From positions 1 through 43,163 of the forward strand of contig MWCA01000052.1 of NCBI GenBank assembly GCA_002069785.1: a stretch of DNA of 43,163 nt, read 5' to 3'. Both the position numbers and the translations under genes were made by a program. Under the pieces are notes generated by a model. That model searched no databases. It was not told the DNA's origin and saw nothing but the letters and a program-made list of their open reading frames with translations. Position 1 is the first letter of the stretch, and every line of letters starts with the position of its first letter. Source of the stretch: Lentisphaerae bacterium ADurb.Bin242 (GTDB lineage: Bacteria > Verrucomicrobiota > Lentisphaeria > Victivallales > UBA1829). Positions 32,347-39,860 of the stretch are shown here, piece by piece.

Positions 32347-32400
32347 GGAAACGCGAGTGTGCCTTTTTTCTGTTGTTTGAGAGAAACTATGAAAAACTTT

Positions 32401-33198
32401 TTAATAGCCATAGACAATTGCGGTATTGCGGGAAAGATCCCAATTTCTAGAAGCGGCGCCCGGTGCGCACAATCTCCAGTGATCGGTGGAGAGGTCGGCG
32501 AGCTTGTTCCAGATGGTCTGATCGATACCGTAAAATCCCTTTGCCGCGTTTGCATTGCCGGCGAGTGTGCAGAAGTTTGCCGTTCCGATGTGACGGAATC
32601 CGGACTGAAGATCACTGTATCCTGACCATGTGGGAGAAGCGACGCAACTCCAGCCGTCATGATACCCATAGAAAGCACATCCTTTGCCGTTTCCGTTTTC
32701 GCAGTCTCCGCTGTCAATGAAGAATTCAACTTTGGACGGCGGCGGAGAGGAGGATGTGCCGCGTCCGAATTCTTTGATATTGCGCGGATAACTGAACAGG
32801 TTTCCTCCCAGTTTGGCGTTCTCTTTAATGTGGAAGGGAGAAACGGTATTGACAGTGCTTCGAAGAATTTTGAAATTAGCCGCAGGACACAGGAACGTTT
32901 TATAGACGATGTTGATGCTGTTCGTATTTCCCAGATAACTGACAAAAGAATTCGATCCTTTGGATTCCGGTTTTGCATATGTCCAGTAGGAACCGGGAAT
33001 CCAGCCGCCGTAGTCGTCAACGTATCCGTATGCGGCCACATAAAGCTGTTTCATGTTGGCTTTGCAAGAAATTCCCTGAGCGATCTGTTTGGCATGGTTC
33101 AGCGCCGGGAGCAGCATCCCGGCCAGAATCGCGATGATCGCGATCACGATGAGGAGTTCGATCAAAGTAAAATTTCTTTCCGGTTCGGATGGCTTCAT
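32401..33198 (-). CDS. pseudopilin-like protein with variant H-X9-AG motif (module 3, copy A)
   Basis: 265 residues. A short leader (MKPSEPERN) is directly followed by [18 protein letters not shown] and [13 protein letters not shown]. The residue before the Phe is Asn rather than the usual Gly, so processing by a standard prepilin peptidase is uncertain. The C-terminal signature is [13 protein letters not shown], i.e. H-X9-AG in place of H-X9-DG. Several Cys residues ([23 protein letters not shown]) suggest disulfides. It is a close paralogue of the pseudopilin at 34971, sharing YGYxDDxxGWxPGxYWTY and FGRG segments. AAGGAGATGCGGAA precedes the ATG. It lies between the 402-residue gene and the giant glycosidase on one transcript. 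Confidence 0.87.
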   Translation of the reverse strand: MKPSEPERNFTLIELLIVIAIIAILAGMLLPALNHAKQIAQGISCKANMKQLYVAAYGYVDDYGGWIPGSYWTYAKPESKGSNSFVSYLGNTNSINIVYKTFLCPAANFKILRSTVNTVSPFHIKENAKLGGNLFSYPRNIKEFGRGTSSSPPPSKVEFFIDSGDCENGNGKGCAFYGYHDGWSCVASPTWSGYSDLQSGFRHIGTANFCTLAGNANAAKGFYGIDQTIWNKLADLSTDHWRLCAPGAASRNWDLSRNTAIVYGY

Positions 33199-33264
33199 TT
33201 CCGCATCTCCTTATTTGAATTATGACTACATTTCGGAAAAATGGTGTTATTCATGGATCATTCC

Positions 33265-34473
33265 TTAGAACATCAGATCCCGTAAAAGCCGCCAGTAGGC
33301 CGCCTGCAAATACATTGGCCCGTTTCCGGGAATGTAGGCGAAATCGCTTCGAGCGATCATCTGTTTCAAGAGGATTTTCTGCGATTCGGGGAAAGAATAG
33401 CCTGGAGCCATCAGCTGGACCAGCGCCGCCTGTCCCATGTCACGTTCAGGCTGCACTTTATGGGCGGGTTGTTCAGGAATGGAAAGCCCGCAACAGGTGA
33501 TGCGTTCGCTCTTCCGCCAGTCGGTAAAGGCCGGAATCACACCCGCCTGCTGGTTGAAAATCTCCGTGGCCCTTACTTCATTGTATCTGGCGCATTCCGC
33601 CGCGGCATACATCGCTTTGCGGCAGAGATCCATGCATTCCTGTTCTTCGGGCAGAGTCTCCAGCAGCAGTTCAAGGGAACATGCCATCTGGAGCAATGCG
33701 AACGCGTTTGCCGGTCCGGGGAAGAGCCGGCAGGAATGTTCCGCCGCCGGACGGAGATATTTACAGCAGAGTTCCCGGAAATGCCGGTCTCCTGTCATTC
33801 GCCATGCCGCGGCATAAATCATGGGGAGACGTGCGGCTTCCTGCGGATAAAGAGTGTCAAGACCCCACATTTCGCAAACAGCCTGAGCGGGTCGTCCGTC
33901 CAGCATGGCCGCGCAATATCCGTTCTCCGGGGTGACATGTTTTTCCATCGAGAGGGCAATATCGGCAACGACTTCCGGAATGGTCTTTTTCATCTCGGCA
34001 TCCGCCAGCGGGGAACGATATAATTTCCAAAAGCCATGGACAAAATGCGTATACTGGTCGCGGGATGTATTCAGATAGACAGATTTTCCATCGGCCGGAC
34101 AAATGCTCCGGGCGACGAATCCCCGTACTCCGTGGATTGCGGCGCAAGCCTTCAAACCAAGAAAAATCTCCCGCGCCGCCTCATGCATCTCCGGCCCCGC
34201 TGCAACGGCATACCGATCGCAGATCATTGAAAGCATGACTCCGCCGCCGGTTGCGGAGTCATCCATCCCTGTCCCCCAGCCGCAAACATTGGGTTCACTC
34301 CTGCGAACTTCTTCCGGGGTGGGAAAGCAGTCATATTCATGCCCCTTCTCCAAAGAAGTCAGCTGGTCATAGACCAAATGGGTCTTCGGCAGATAAAAGT
34401 GATTCCAAATGCACGCCCAGGAAAGATCGATCTGTCTTTGCAAATGCTCGAAAGAAAGATCATGCTGCGTCAT
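33265..34473 (-). CDS. 402-aa helical-barrel-like protein, possible glycoside hydrolase (module 3)
   Basis: 402 residues, no signal peptide, so cytoplasmic. It is rich in paired helices with aromatic and acidic residues (WGTGMDDSATGGGVMLSMICDRY, AREIFLGLKACAAIHG, DQYTHFVHGFWKLYRS, AAECARYNEVRATEIF), a pattern typical of an (alpha/alpha)6 toroid as in GH88, GH105 and related enzymes. The DD in GTGMDDSATGG is a candidate active-site pair. I do not recognise the precise family. The ATG at 34473 is set by AGGAGG 6 bases upstream; the GTG two codons earlier overlaps that site. It is the first solid gene after promoter A, followed 66 bases later by pseudopilin copy A. It could process oligosaccharides imported after surface digestion, by context. 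Confidence 0.6.
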   Translation of the reverse strand: MTQHDLSFEHLQRQIDLSWACIWNHFYLPKTHLVYDQLTSLEKGHEYDCFPTPEEVRRSEPNVCGWGTGMDDSATGGGVMLSMICDRYAVAAGPEMHEAAREIFLGLKACAAIHGVRGFVARSICPADGKSVYLNTSRDQYTHFVHGFWKLYRSPLADAEMKKTIPEVVADIALSMEKHVTPENGYCAAMLDGRPAQAVCEMWGLDTLYPQEAARLPMIYAAAWRMTGDRHFRELCCKYLRPAAEHSCRLFPGPANAFALLQMACSLELLLETLPEEQECMDLCRKAMYAAAECARYNEVRATEIFNQQAGVIPAFTDWRKSERITCCGLSIPEQPAHKVQPERDMGQAALVQLMAPGYSFPESQKILLKQMIARSDFAYIPGNGPMYLQAAYWRLLRDLMF

Positions 34474-34475
34474 AA

Positions 34476-34763
34476 TCACCCTCCTATATTGAAGTATTTT
34501 CTGTATGCCTTGTTGCTGATCTTCCGTTTGATGCCTGATGTCAATGTGTTCATTTTCAACACAAAAGCCTCAAAACGGAAGGAGAAATTCTTTTGCCGAT
34601 GCCGTCCGATCTTCGCATCCTCGTAAAAGTTCAAAGAACACAGCCTTTTCCGGAAGGCTTTGGACTCCGATCGTTCAATATCTGCTTCTTTGACCACTCT
34701 CGTCCGTTTGAGCGACTCTTCTCTGATAAAATTTCCCCTCTCGGATTCCCATGGTCCTGTCAC
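34476..34763 (-). CDS. doubtful 95-aa ORF in the long leader of the 402-aa gene
   Basis: A frame from GTG at 34763 to TGA at 34476, whose stop lies in the spacer between the ribosome-binding site and the ATG of the 402-residue gene. The predicted protein is very basic and has no recognised motif. The start lacks a good ribosome-binding site. The position under promoter A and the stop placement would suit translational coupling, but it could be chance in an unusually long (about 350 bases) AT-rich leader. Confidence 0.25.
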   Translation of the reverse strand: MTGPWESERGNFIREESLKRTRVVKEADIERSESKAFRKRLCSLNFYEDAKIGRHRQKNFSFRFEAFVLKMNTLTSGIKRKISNKAYRKYFNIGG

Positions 34764-34803
34764 TTTTTCATCTGAATTATGATTCCGTCATCGGATTTCA
34801 TAC

Positions 34804-34861
34804 GTGGACATGTAGACAACATATCCCTCTCATATTATAGCGGAAAAGATTCTGTTGTCAA
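34804..34861 (-). promoter_or_regulatory. promoter A with operator GTCTACATGTCCAC
   Basis: Minus strand: TTGACA (34861-34856), 16-base spacer ending TTTTCCGC, TATAAT (34839-34834), then the dyad GTCTACATGTCCAC (34817-34804), 16 bases past the -10, covering about +10 to +23. The symmetrical form is GTNNACATGTNNAC. The same arrangement recurs as promoter B at 35832-35890. It drives the 402-residue gene, pseudopilin A and probably the 1499-residue gene. A roadblock or repression by the GntR-type regulator at 36013 is inferred. Confidence 0.8.
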
Positions 34862-34970
34862 GAGCGCCTTTCCGTCCTGTTGATTAAATTTTCTCAGAAT
34901 TATTTCAGGAGATTTGGAAACGAAACCTTCCGCTGCCGGGCCGAATCTCCCGAAACCCGTCTTGCGGAAA

Positions 34971-35774
34971 TCAGTAAACCGCCGCGCCGGTTCGGGTCAG
35001 GTCCCAGTTACGGGAGGCATAACCGGCCCGGCAAATTCTCCATTGGGTGTAAGCGGGCATATCCGCGGCGGACCAGAAGGCGGTTGCCGCCATTCCGCGA
35101 TAGCCTTTCATCTGGGAGATATTGCCGGCGAGGGTGCAGAAGTTCGCGTGATCCCGGTGACGGAATCCGGTCTGCCGTACATCCGAACCGCCGCCGTGTC
35201 CTGCCACCGGATTGGAAATGCAACTCCAGTCCATGAATCCGTACATCCAGCATCCGGCTCCGTTCCAGCCTGTGCAGTCGCCGGAATCAGCCCACCACAT
35301 GACTTTAGACGGCGTAGGCGATTGGGTTCCTCCCCGCCCGAATTCATTGATGTTGCGGGGATACATAAAGAGGTGTCCGCCGATGCTGGCGAGATACCGG
35401 ATCTTGTAATAAGAAACCCGGACACCGGAACTGTCTTTATATTCGAAACGGGCCGCCGGACAGTCGAACGCCTTGGTAATAATGGTGTCATAAGGCGTTT
35501 TTGCACCGAGGTATTGTCCGATGGACGCATAAGTCGGCTGTCCGATGGTAGTATACGTCCAATAGGTTCCGGGAACCCAGCCTTTGTTGTCATCCAGATA
35601 ACCGTAGGAAGCAAGGTAGAGCTGCTTTATCGAGGATTTGCAAGCCGTGCTGTGAGCCATTTCCCTGGCTTTGTTCAGGGCCGGGAGCAGCATCCCGGCC
35701 AGAATGGCGATCATCGCAATCACGACGAGGAGCTCGATCAGGGTAAAAATCTGTGGGCCCCGTGCTGGCTTCAT
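34971..35774 (-). CDS. pseudopilin-like protein with variant H-X9-AG motif (module 3, copy B)
   Basis: 267 residues from ATG at 35774, which has AAGGAGATACGGAA directly upstream, nearly the same as copy A; an in-frame ATG at 35807 has no such site. A short leader (MKPARGPQI) meets [18 protein letters not shown], with Ile rather than Gly before the Phe, so the usual peptidase site is altered. The C-terminal signature is [13 protein letters not shown] (H-X9-AG). It shares long segments with copy A (KQLYxASYGYxDD, PRNIxEFGRG, ASRNWDL). Driven by promoter B, with no terminator seen before promoter A, so it is the closest gene to the regulator. Role inferred as for the other pseudopilins. Confidence 0.87.
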   Translation of the reverse strand: MKPARGPQIFTLIELLVVIAMIAILAGMLLPALNKAREMAHSTACKSSIKQLYLASYGYLDDNKGWVPGTYWTYTTIGQPTYASIGQYLGAKTPYDTIITKAFDCPAARFEYKDSSGVRVSYYKIRYLASIGGHLFMYPRNINEFGRGGTQSPTPSKVMWWADSGDCTGWNGAGCWMYGFMDWSCISNPVAGHGGGSDVRQTGFRHRDHANFCTLAGNISQMKGYRGMAATAFWSAADMPAYTQWRICRAGYASRNWDLTRTGAAVY

Positions 35775-35831
35775 TTCCGTATCTCCTTGTTTTGAGTTGT
35801 TTTCCATTTTTTGATGTCGGTATTTTTATAC

Positions 35832-35890
35832 GTGGACATGTAGACAGCCTTTCCTTTCCATTATTATAGCGGAAAACATTGGATTGTCAA
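35832..35890 (-). promoter_or_regulatory. promoter B with operator GTCTACATGTCCAC
   Basis: Minus strand: TTGACA (35890-35885), 16-base spacer ending TTTTCCGC, TATAAT (35868-35863), then GTCTACATGTCCAC (35845-35832), 17 bases past the -10. Sequence shared with promoter A covers the hexamers, the TTTTCCGC and the whole operator plus GTAT after it. It drives pseudopilin copy B and lies next to the divergent GntR-type gene. Confidence 0.8.
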
Positions 35891-35959
35891 GAGAACTTTT
35901 CAAAAAAAATGTGTTTTTTTACTGTTTCATGCTTTACAAATTCCTTTTTTGAATGTATT

Positions 35960-35989
35960 TATAATTCCGGCTTGCGGAAAAGGCCGGAA
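35960..35989 (+). promoter_or_regulatory. -10 element and inverted repeat before the module 3 regulator
   Basis: TATAAT at 35960-35965 with no good -35 at normal distance (TTTACA at 35933 is 21 bases away). Directly downstream is a perfect 7-bp inverted repeat TTCCGGC (35965-35971) / GCCGGAA (35983-35989), an operator or 5' leader hairpin of the regulator gene. Confidence 0.4.
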
Positions 35990-36012
35990 ACCGGTGCAAA
36001 AAGGAAGACGGG

Positions 36013-37062
36013 ATGACAGGGAAAAAAGAAAACTCGCTTTACATGAATATCGTTCTGGATATTTACGACAAGCTCCTTTCCGGTTTTTACGAGGAGAACG
36101 GCAACCGTTTTCCGTCGCGCGCCGCCCTGCGGAAAGGGTATCACATCAGCGGCGTGACCGCCAGCCGTGTCCAGGCGGAACTGCTCCGGCGCGGGCTGGC
36201 CTACAACCTTCCGGGGAAAGGTCTTTTCGGGAATGTTCCCGACCGGAAGAAGAAAAAAGCGGACCCCTTCCTTCACCCGGCCCGGATCGACCGGATCGTG
36301 ATTCTTTCTTCCGATACCAAGGTAAACTTCACCAATGATAATATCATGAAAGGGGTCCGGGAACGGAGCCGTGAACTCGGGATTCCCGTCCGGTTCCATT
36401 GCCGGGAAGTCGAAAACAAGATTCTGCATCTCAAGGAGAACGAAGGAATGATCGTCCCCTATTGGAGCATTGCGGAAATGTACACTCAAATGCTGGCCAA
36501 CTGGCGCACCCGCGGGGTCATCTGCAACAATTATTTCGCGGAAACCTACTGTGTCCTGATCGACAATTATCACGGGATCTCGGGGCTTCTGGATGCGCTG
36601 GAATCCCGGAACTGCCGCCGGATTTTCTTCTGCACCAAGCATTTCGTGAATCTCGGAATGGCCAATTTGTCCGAGCGGACGTATGCGTTTCAGAACGAAT
36701 GCGAGCGCCGTTCCCTGGAATACAGGATTCTGACCGACGGGAATCAGACGGAGCTCATGGATTTGGTGACGGGCGCGAAAACCCGCCCGGACGCCGTGAT
36801 GTTCTCGTGCGACCGCGAAGCGGTCCGGTTCCGGGAAAAACTGCTGGGCAGCGGACTCCGGAAACTGCCGGTTGTCACGGGGTTCGACGGGATCAACATG
36901 AAGACCGGCTTTCCGCCGGAAGGGATTCTCACCTGGGCGGTGGATTATTCCCTCATGGGGCGTGCCGCCGTGGATGTGATGATGAACAACACCTTCCTCG
37001 ACTGGGTCATGCCCGATGTCGTCCGCGTGAAAGGCTCCCTGCTGGACAATACGAAATCCTGA
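36013..37062 (+). CDS. GntR-type transcriptional regulator with LacI-like sensor domain (module 3)
   Basis: 349 residues. Residues about 1-78 form a GntR-like winged HTH (YDKLLSGFYEENGNRFPSRAALRKGYHISGVTASRVQAELLRRGLAYNLPGKG). After a basic linker (DRKKKKAD), residues about 92-345 resemble a LacI-type sensor: RIVILSSDTKVNFTNDNIMKGVRER, GMIVPYWS, GVICNNYFAE, RPDAVMFSCDREAVRF, LPVVTGFDG, and a C-terminal YSLMGRAAVDVMM. It is transcribed away from pseudopilin B, 238 bases apart. It is the obvious candidate to bind the GTNNACATGTNNAC operators in promoters A and B, so linking sugar sensing to both transcripts. The ligand is unknown. Confidence 0.85.
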   Translation: MTGKKENSLYMNIVLDIYDKLLSGFYEENGNRFPSRAALRKGYHISGVTASRVQAELLRRGLAYNLPGKGLFGNVPDRKKKKADPFLHPARIDRIVILSSDTKVNFTNDNIMKGVRERSRELGIPVRFHCREVENKILHLKENEGMIVPYWSIAEMYTQMLANWRTRGVICNNYFAETYCVLIDNYHGISGLLDALESRNCRRIFFCTKHFVNLGMANLSERTYAFQNECERRSLEYRILTDGNQTELMDLVTGAKTRPDAVMFSCDREAVRFREKLLGSGLRKLPVVTGFDGINMKTGFPPEGILTWAVDYSLMGRAAVDVMMNNTFLDWVMPDVVRVKGSLLDNTKS

Positions 37063-37157
37063 AAGCGGAATGACGCAGCAGGAAAAATTGTTTTCTTTTT
37101 CTTCTTATGAGATTCCTTATTTGCTTCACGAAAATCATTTGGTCTGACACAAATCAA

Positions 37158-37221
37158 GGTAGGTTCGTGACTCCGTCGCGAACTGTGGAGCTTCAGTTCG
37201 GCAGGGACTGCCGAACCTACC
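37158..37221. repeat. 64-bp REP/REPIN-like palindromic element
   Basis: Outer inverted repeat GGTAGGTTCG (37158-37167) / CGAACCTACC (37212-37221) encloses two 21-base hairpins, 37163-37183 (GTTCG..CGAAC with GAC/GTC) and 37196-37216 (GTTCGGCAG/CTGCCGAAC), and a central AACTG/CAGTT pair. It lies in the gap between the convergent GntR-type gene and mutS, a preferred site for such elements. The rest of 37063-37294 shows no gene. Confidence 0.65.
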
Positions 37222-37294
37222 AGGAACGTCGCAATACACAACTTGCGTTGAACCCAATGGTACTTTTTGCTATCCTTAAGACAGCAAATCGGCA

Positions 37295-39847
37295 TCAGTC
37301 GAACAAAGACGGCTGGAGCGGTTTTTCGTCGTCCGGCGGGGACACATTTTTCCGGTAGCCTTTGCGGGATTCCCGGACCAGCGGGTTGGATTTCGTGACC
37401 AGCGAGGGCTGTCCGGCTTCGGCGATCGCATTGTTTTCGAGATTCTCCAGGATGTCCTTCGCCCGGCTGATGACTTCCTGCGGAAGCCCGGCCAGCTTGG
37501 CGACATGGATTCCGTAGCTTTTGTCGGCGCCGCCCGGAACGATCTGGCGGAGGAAGATGATCTGGTCTCCGTATTCGCGGACGGCCACGTTGTAATTCTT
37601 GACGCCCCGGCGGGTGAGGGCCAGTTCGGTCAGTTCGTGGTAGTGTGTGGCGAACTGGGTGCGTGCGCGGCAGGAGGGATGATCCAGCAGGTATTCGGCG
37701 ACGGCCCACGCGATGGAGAGGCCGTCGAACGTGCTGGTGCCGCGCCCGATTTCATCCAGGATGACGATGCTTTTCGAGGTGGCGTTGTTCAGGATGTTGG
37801 CGGTCTCGACCATCTCCACCATGAAGGTGCTCTGTCCGCGGGCGATGTCGTCGGACGCCCCCACGCGGGTGAAAATTTTGTCCGCGACACCGATCACGGC
37901 CGACGCGGCCGGGATGAAGGAGCCCATCTGCGCCATGATCGTGAGGAGGGCGGTCTGGCGGATGTAGGTGGACTTTCCGGCCATATTCGGGCCGGTGATG
38001 ATCATCATGCGGTTCTCGTCGCCGTCGAGAAGGGTGTCGTTCGGGACGAAGCGCTCGTTTTGCATGGCGCAGTCGAGCACGGGATGGCGTCCCGCATGGA
38101 TTTCCAGCACGTCGGAATCATTGACTTTCGGACGGCAGTAAGTGTAACGGGACGCGCAATCGGCGAAGGAGCAGAGGGCGTCGAGTTCCGCAAGCGAGGC
38201 GGCGGTGAGCTGAATTTGCGGAGTGAAGCTCCGGGCGAAGGTCCGCAGTTCGTCAAACAGCCGGACCTCCAGCGCGACAGCCTTGTCCTCGGCTCCGAGG
38301 ATACGGCTTTCCATTTCCTTGAGCTCCGGAGTGATGAAGCGTTCGCAGTTGACGAGGGTCTGTTTACGGACATAATCGGAGGGCACGGACGCCAGGTGGC
38401 TTTTGGTGACCTCGATGAAGTATCCGAACACGCTGTTGTAGTTGACCTTGAGTGACTTGATGCCGCTGCGCTCCTGTTCCCGGGCCTGGAGTTCGGCCAC
38501 CCACTTGCGCCCGTCGGTCGCGGCGGAACGGAAGACATCGAGTTCGGGGCTGTAGCCTTCGCGGATGACGCCGCCCTCGGCGGCGGAAACGGGCGGTTCG
38601 TCGGCGAGGGCGGAAAGAATTTTCGCGGTCAGTTCCGGCAGTTCGCAGATATTTTTGTGCAGCCGTTCGATCAGGGGGAGGTCGGAATGGGCCAGAAGAA
38701 GGCGGACGGCGGGGACCATTTCCATGCTGTTGGCCAGCGCGAGAAGGTCGCGGGGGTTCGCCGTGCCCACATTGAGGCGCGCCACGATGCGTTCGAGGTC
38801 GCGGATGGCGCCCATGGTCTCGCGGAGTTCGGCCAGCGTGAGCGGATCGTCCTTGAAGAGGCCGACCACGTCCTGGCGCTCGACGATGCGGTCGACGCTG
38901 CGGAGCGGTTTCAGGAGCCAGTCGCGGATCAGGCGGCTTCCCATCGGGGTGCTGGCGCGGTCGAGCACGTGGAGAAGCGTGTTGTCCTTCGAGGAGCCGT
39001 ACATGGGATCGACGAGTTCAAGGTTGCGCTGGCAGACGGGATCGAGAAAGAGGTAATCTTCCCGGCTGTAGAACCCGAGGCCGGAGATGTGGCCCACGTT
39101 GTGGCGCAGGTTTTCGGACGCGTAGTAGAGCACGGCCCCGGCGGCGCGGACGGCGAACGGGCGGTTTTTCAGGCCGAAGCCGTCGAGGGTCATCACATGG
39201 AACTGGCGTTTGAGGAGCTCTTCGGTGTTTTCGATCGTGAAGACCCAGTCGTCCAGCGGGGTCCAGAGAACCGCTTCGCGGGTGAAGGGAAAGGCTTTTT
39301 CTTCTTCCCACTGTTTCATCAGGGCGGAGCTCAGGAGACATTCACGGGTCTGGAGACCGCAGAGCAGGGCTTCGAGTTCGGCCATGGCGGACAGTTCCGC
39401 GGTTCTGAATTCGCCCGTGCTGATGTCCAGCCAGGAAAAGCCGAAAGTGTCTTTTCCGGCGGCCATGGCGCAGAGAAAATTGTTTTTGCGCGGGTTCAGG
39501 ACGGAGGTGTCGATCACGGTTCCCGGCGTGATGACGCGGGTGATGCCGCGCTGGACGATCCCCTTGGCGAGGGCGGGGTCTTCGGTCTGTTCCGCGATGG
39601 CCACCTTCATGCCGGCGTCCAGCAGCCTGGGCAGATAGTTGTCGATCGCATGATAGGGAATGCCGCACATGGGATATCCGGCGCGTTTCGTCAGGGCGAT
39701 TTCGAGGATCGGACTGGCTTTCCGGGCGTCCTCGTAGAACATTTCGTAGAAGTCGCCCAGACGGAAAAGGAGAATGGAATCGGGCGGGGCTTCCGCCTTG
39801 ACCTGGAGATATTGTTTCATCATGGGAGTGAGGTTTGCGTCCGGCAT
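37295..39847 (-). CDS. mutS: DNA mismatch repair protein MutS
   Basis: 850 residues, full length. MutS binds mismatches and starts methyl-directed-type repair with MutL. The mismatch-reading Phe-X-Glu is in GDFYEMF (residues 31-37). The connector, lever and clamp regions follow, then the ATPase with Walker A TGPNMAGKSTYIRQ near 615, the ST-motif, Walker B ILDEIGRGTSTFDG near 695, and ATHYHELTEL. The C-terminus ends PSLFD, suggestive of a beta-clamp-type contact. The ATG at 39847 has GGAAAG upstream; a GTG at 39880 overlaps dxs and is unlikely. It is downstream of dxs by 13 bases on one transcript. Confidence 0.97.
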   Translation of the reverse strand: MPDANLTPMMKQYLQVKAEAPPDSILLFRLGDFYEMFYEDARKASPILEIALTKRAGYPMCGIPYHAIDNYLPRLLDAGMKVAIAEQTEDPALAKGIVQRGITRVITPGTVIDTSVLNPRKNNFLCAMAAGKDTFGFSWLDISTGEFRTAELSAMAELEALLCGLQTRECLLSSALMKQWEEEKAFPFTREAVLWTPLDDWVFTIENTEELLKRQFHVMTLDGFGLKNRPFAVRAAGAVLYYASENLRHNVGHISGLGFYSREDYLFLDPVCQRNLELVDPMYGSSKDNTLLHVLDRASTPMGSRLIRDWLLKPLRSVDRIVERQDVVGLFKDDPLTLAELRETMGAIRDLERIVARLNVGTANPRDLLALANSMEMVPAVRLLLAHSDLPLIERLHKNICELPELTAKILSALADEPPVSAAEGGVIREGYSPELDVFRSAATDGRKWVAELQAREQERSGIKSLKVNYNSVFGYFIEVTKSHLASVPSDYVRKQTLVNCERFITPELKEMESRILGAEDKAVALEVRLFDELRTFARSFTPQIQLTAASLAELDALCSFADCASRYTYCRPKVNDSDVLEIHAGRHPVLDCAMQNERFVPNDTLLDGDENRMMIITGPNMAGKSTYIRQTALLTIMAQMGSFIPAASAVIGVADKIFTRVGASDDIARGQSTFMVEMVETANILNNATSKSIVILDEIGRGTSTFDGLSIAWAVAEYLLDHPSCRARTQFATHYHELTELALTRRGVKNYNVAVREYGDQIIFLRQIVPGGADKSYGIHVAKLAGLPQEVISRAKDILENLENNAIAEAGQPSLVTKSNPLVRESRKGYRKNVSPPDDEKPLQPSLFD

Positions 39848-39860
39848 AAGCGTCTTTCCA

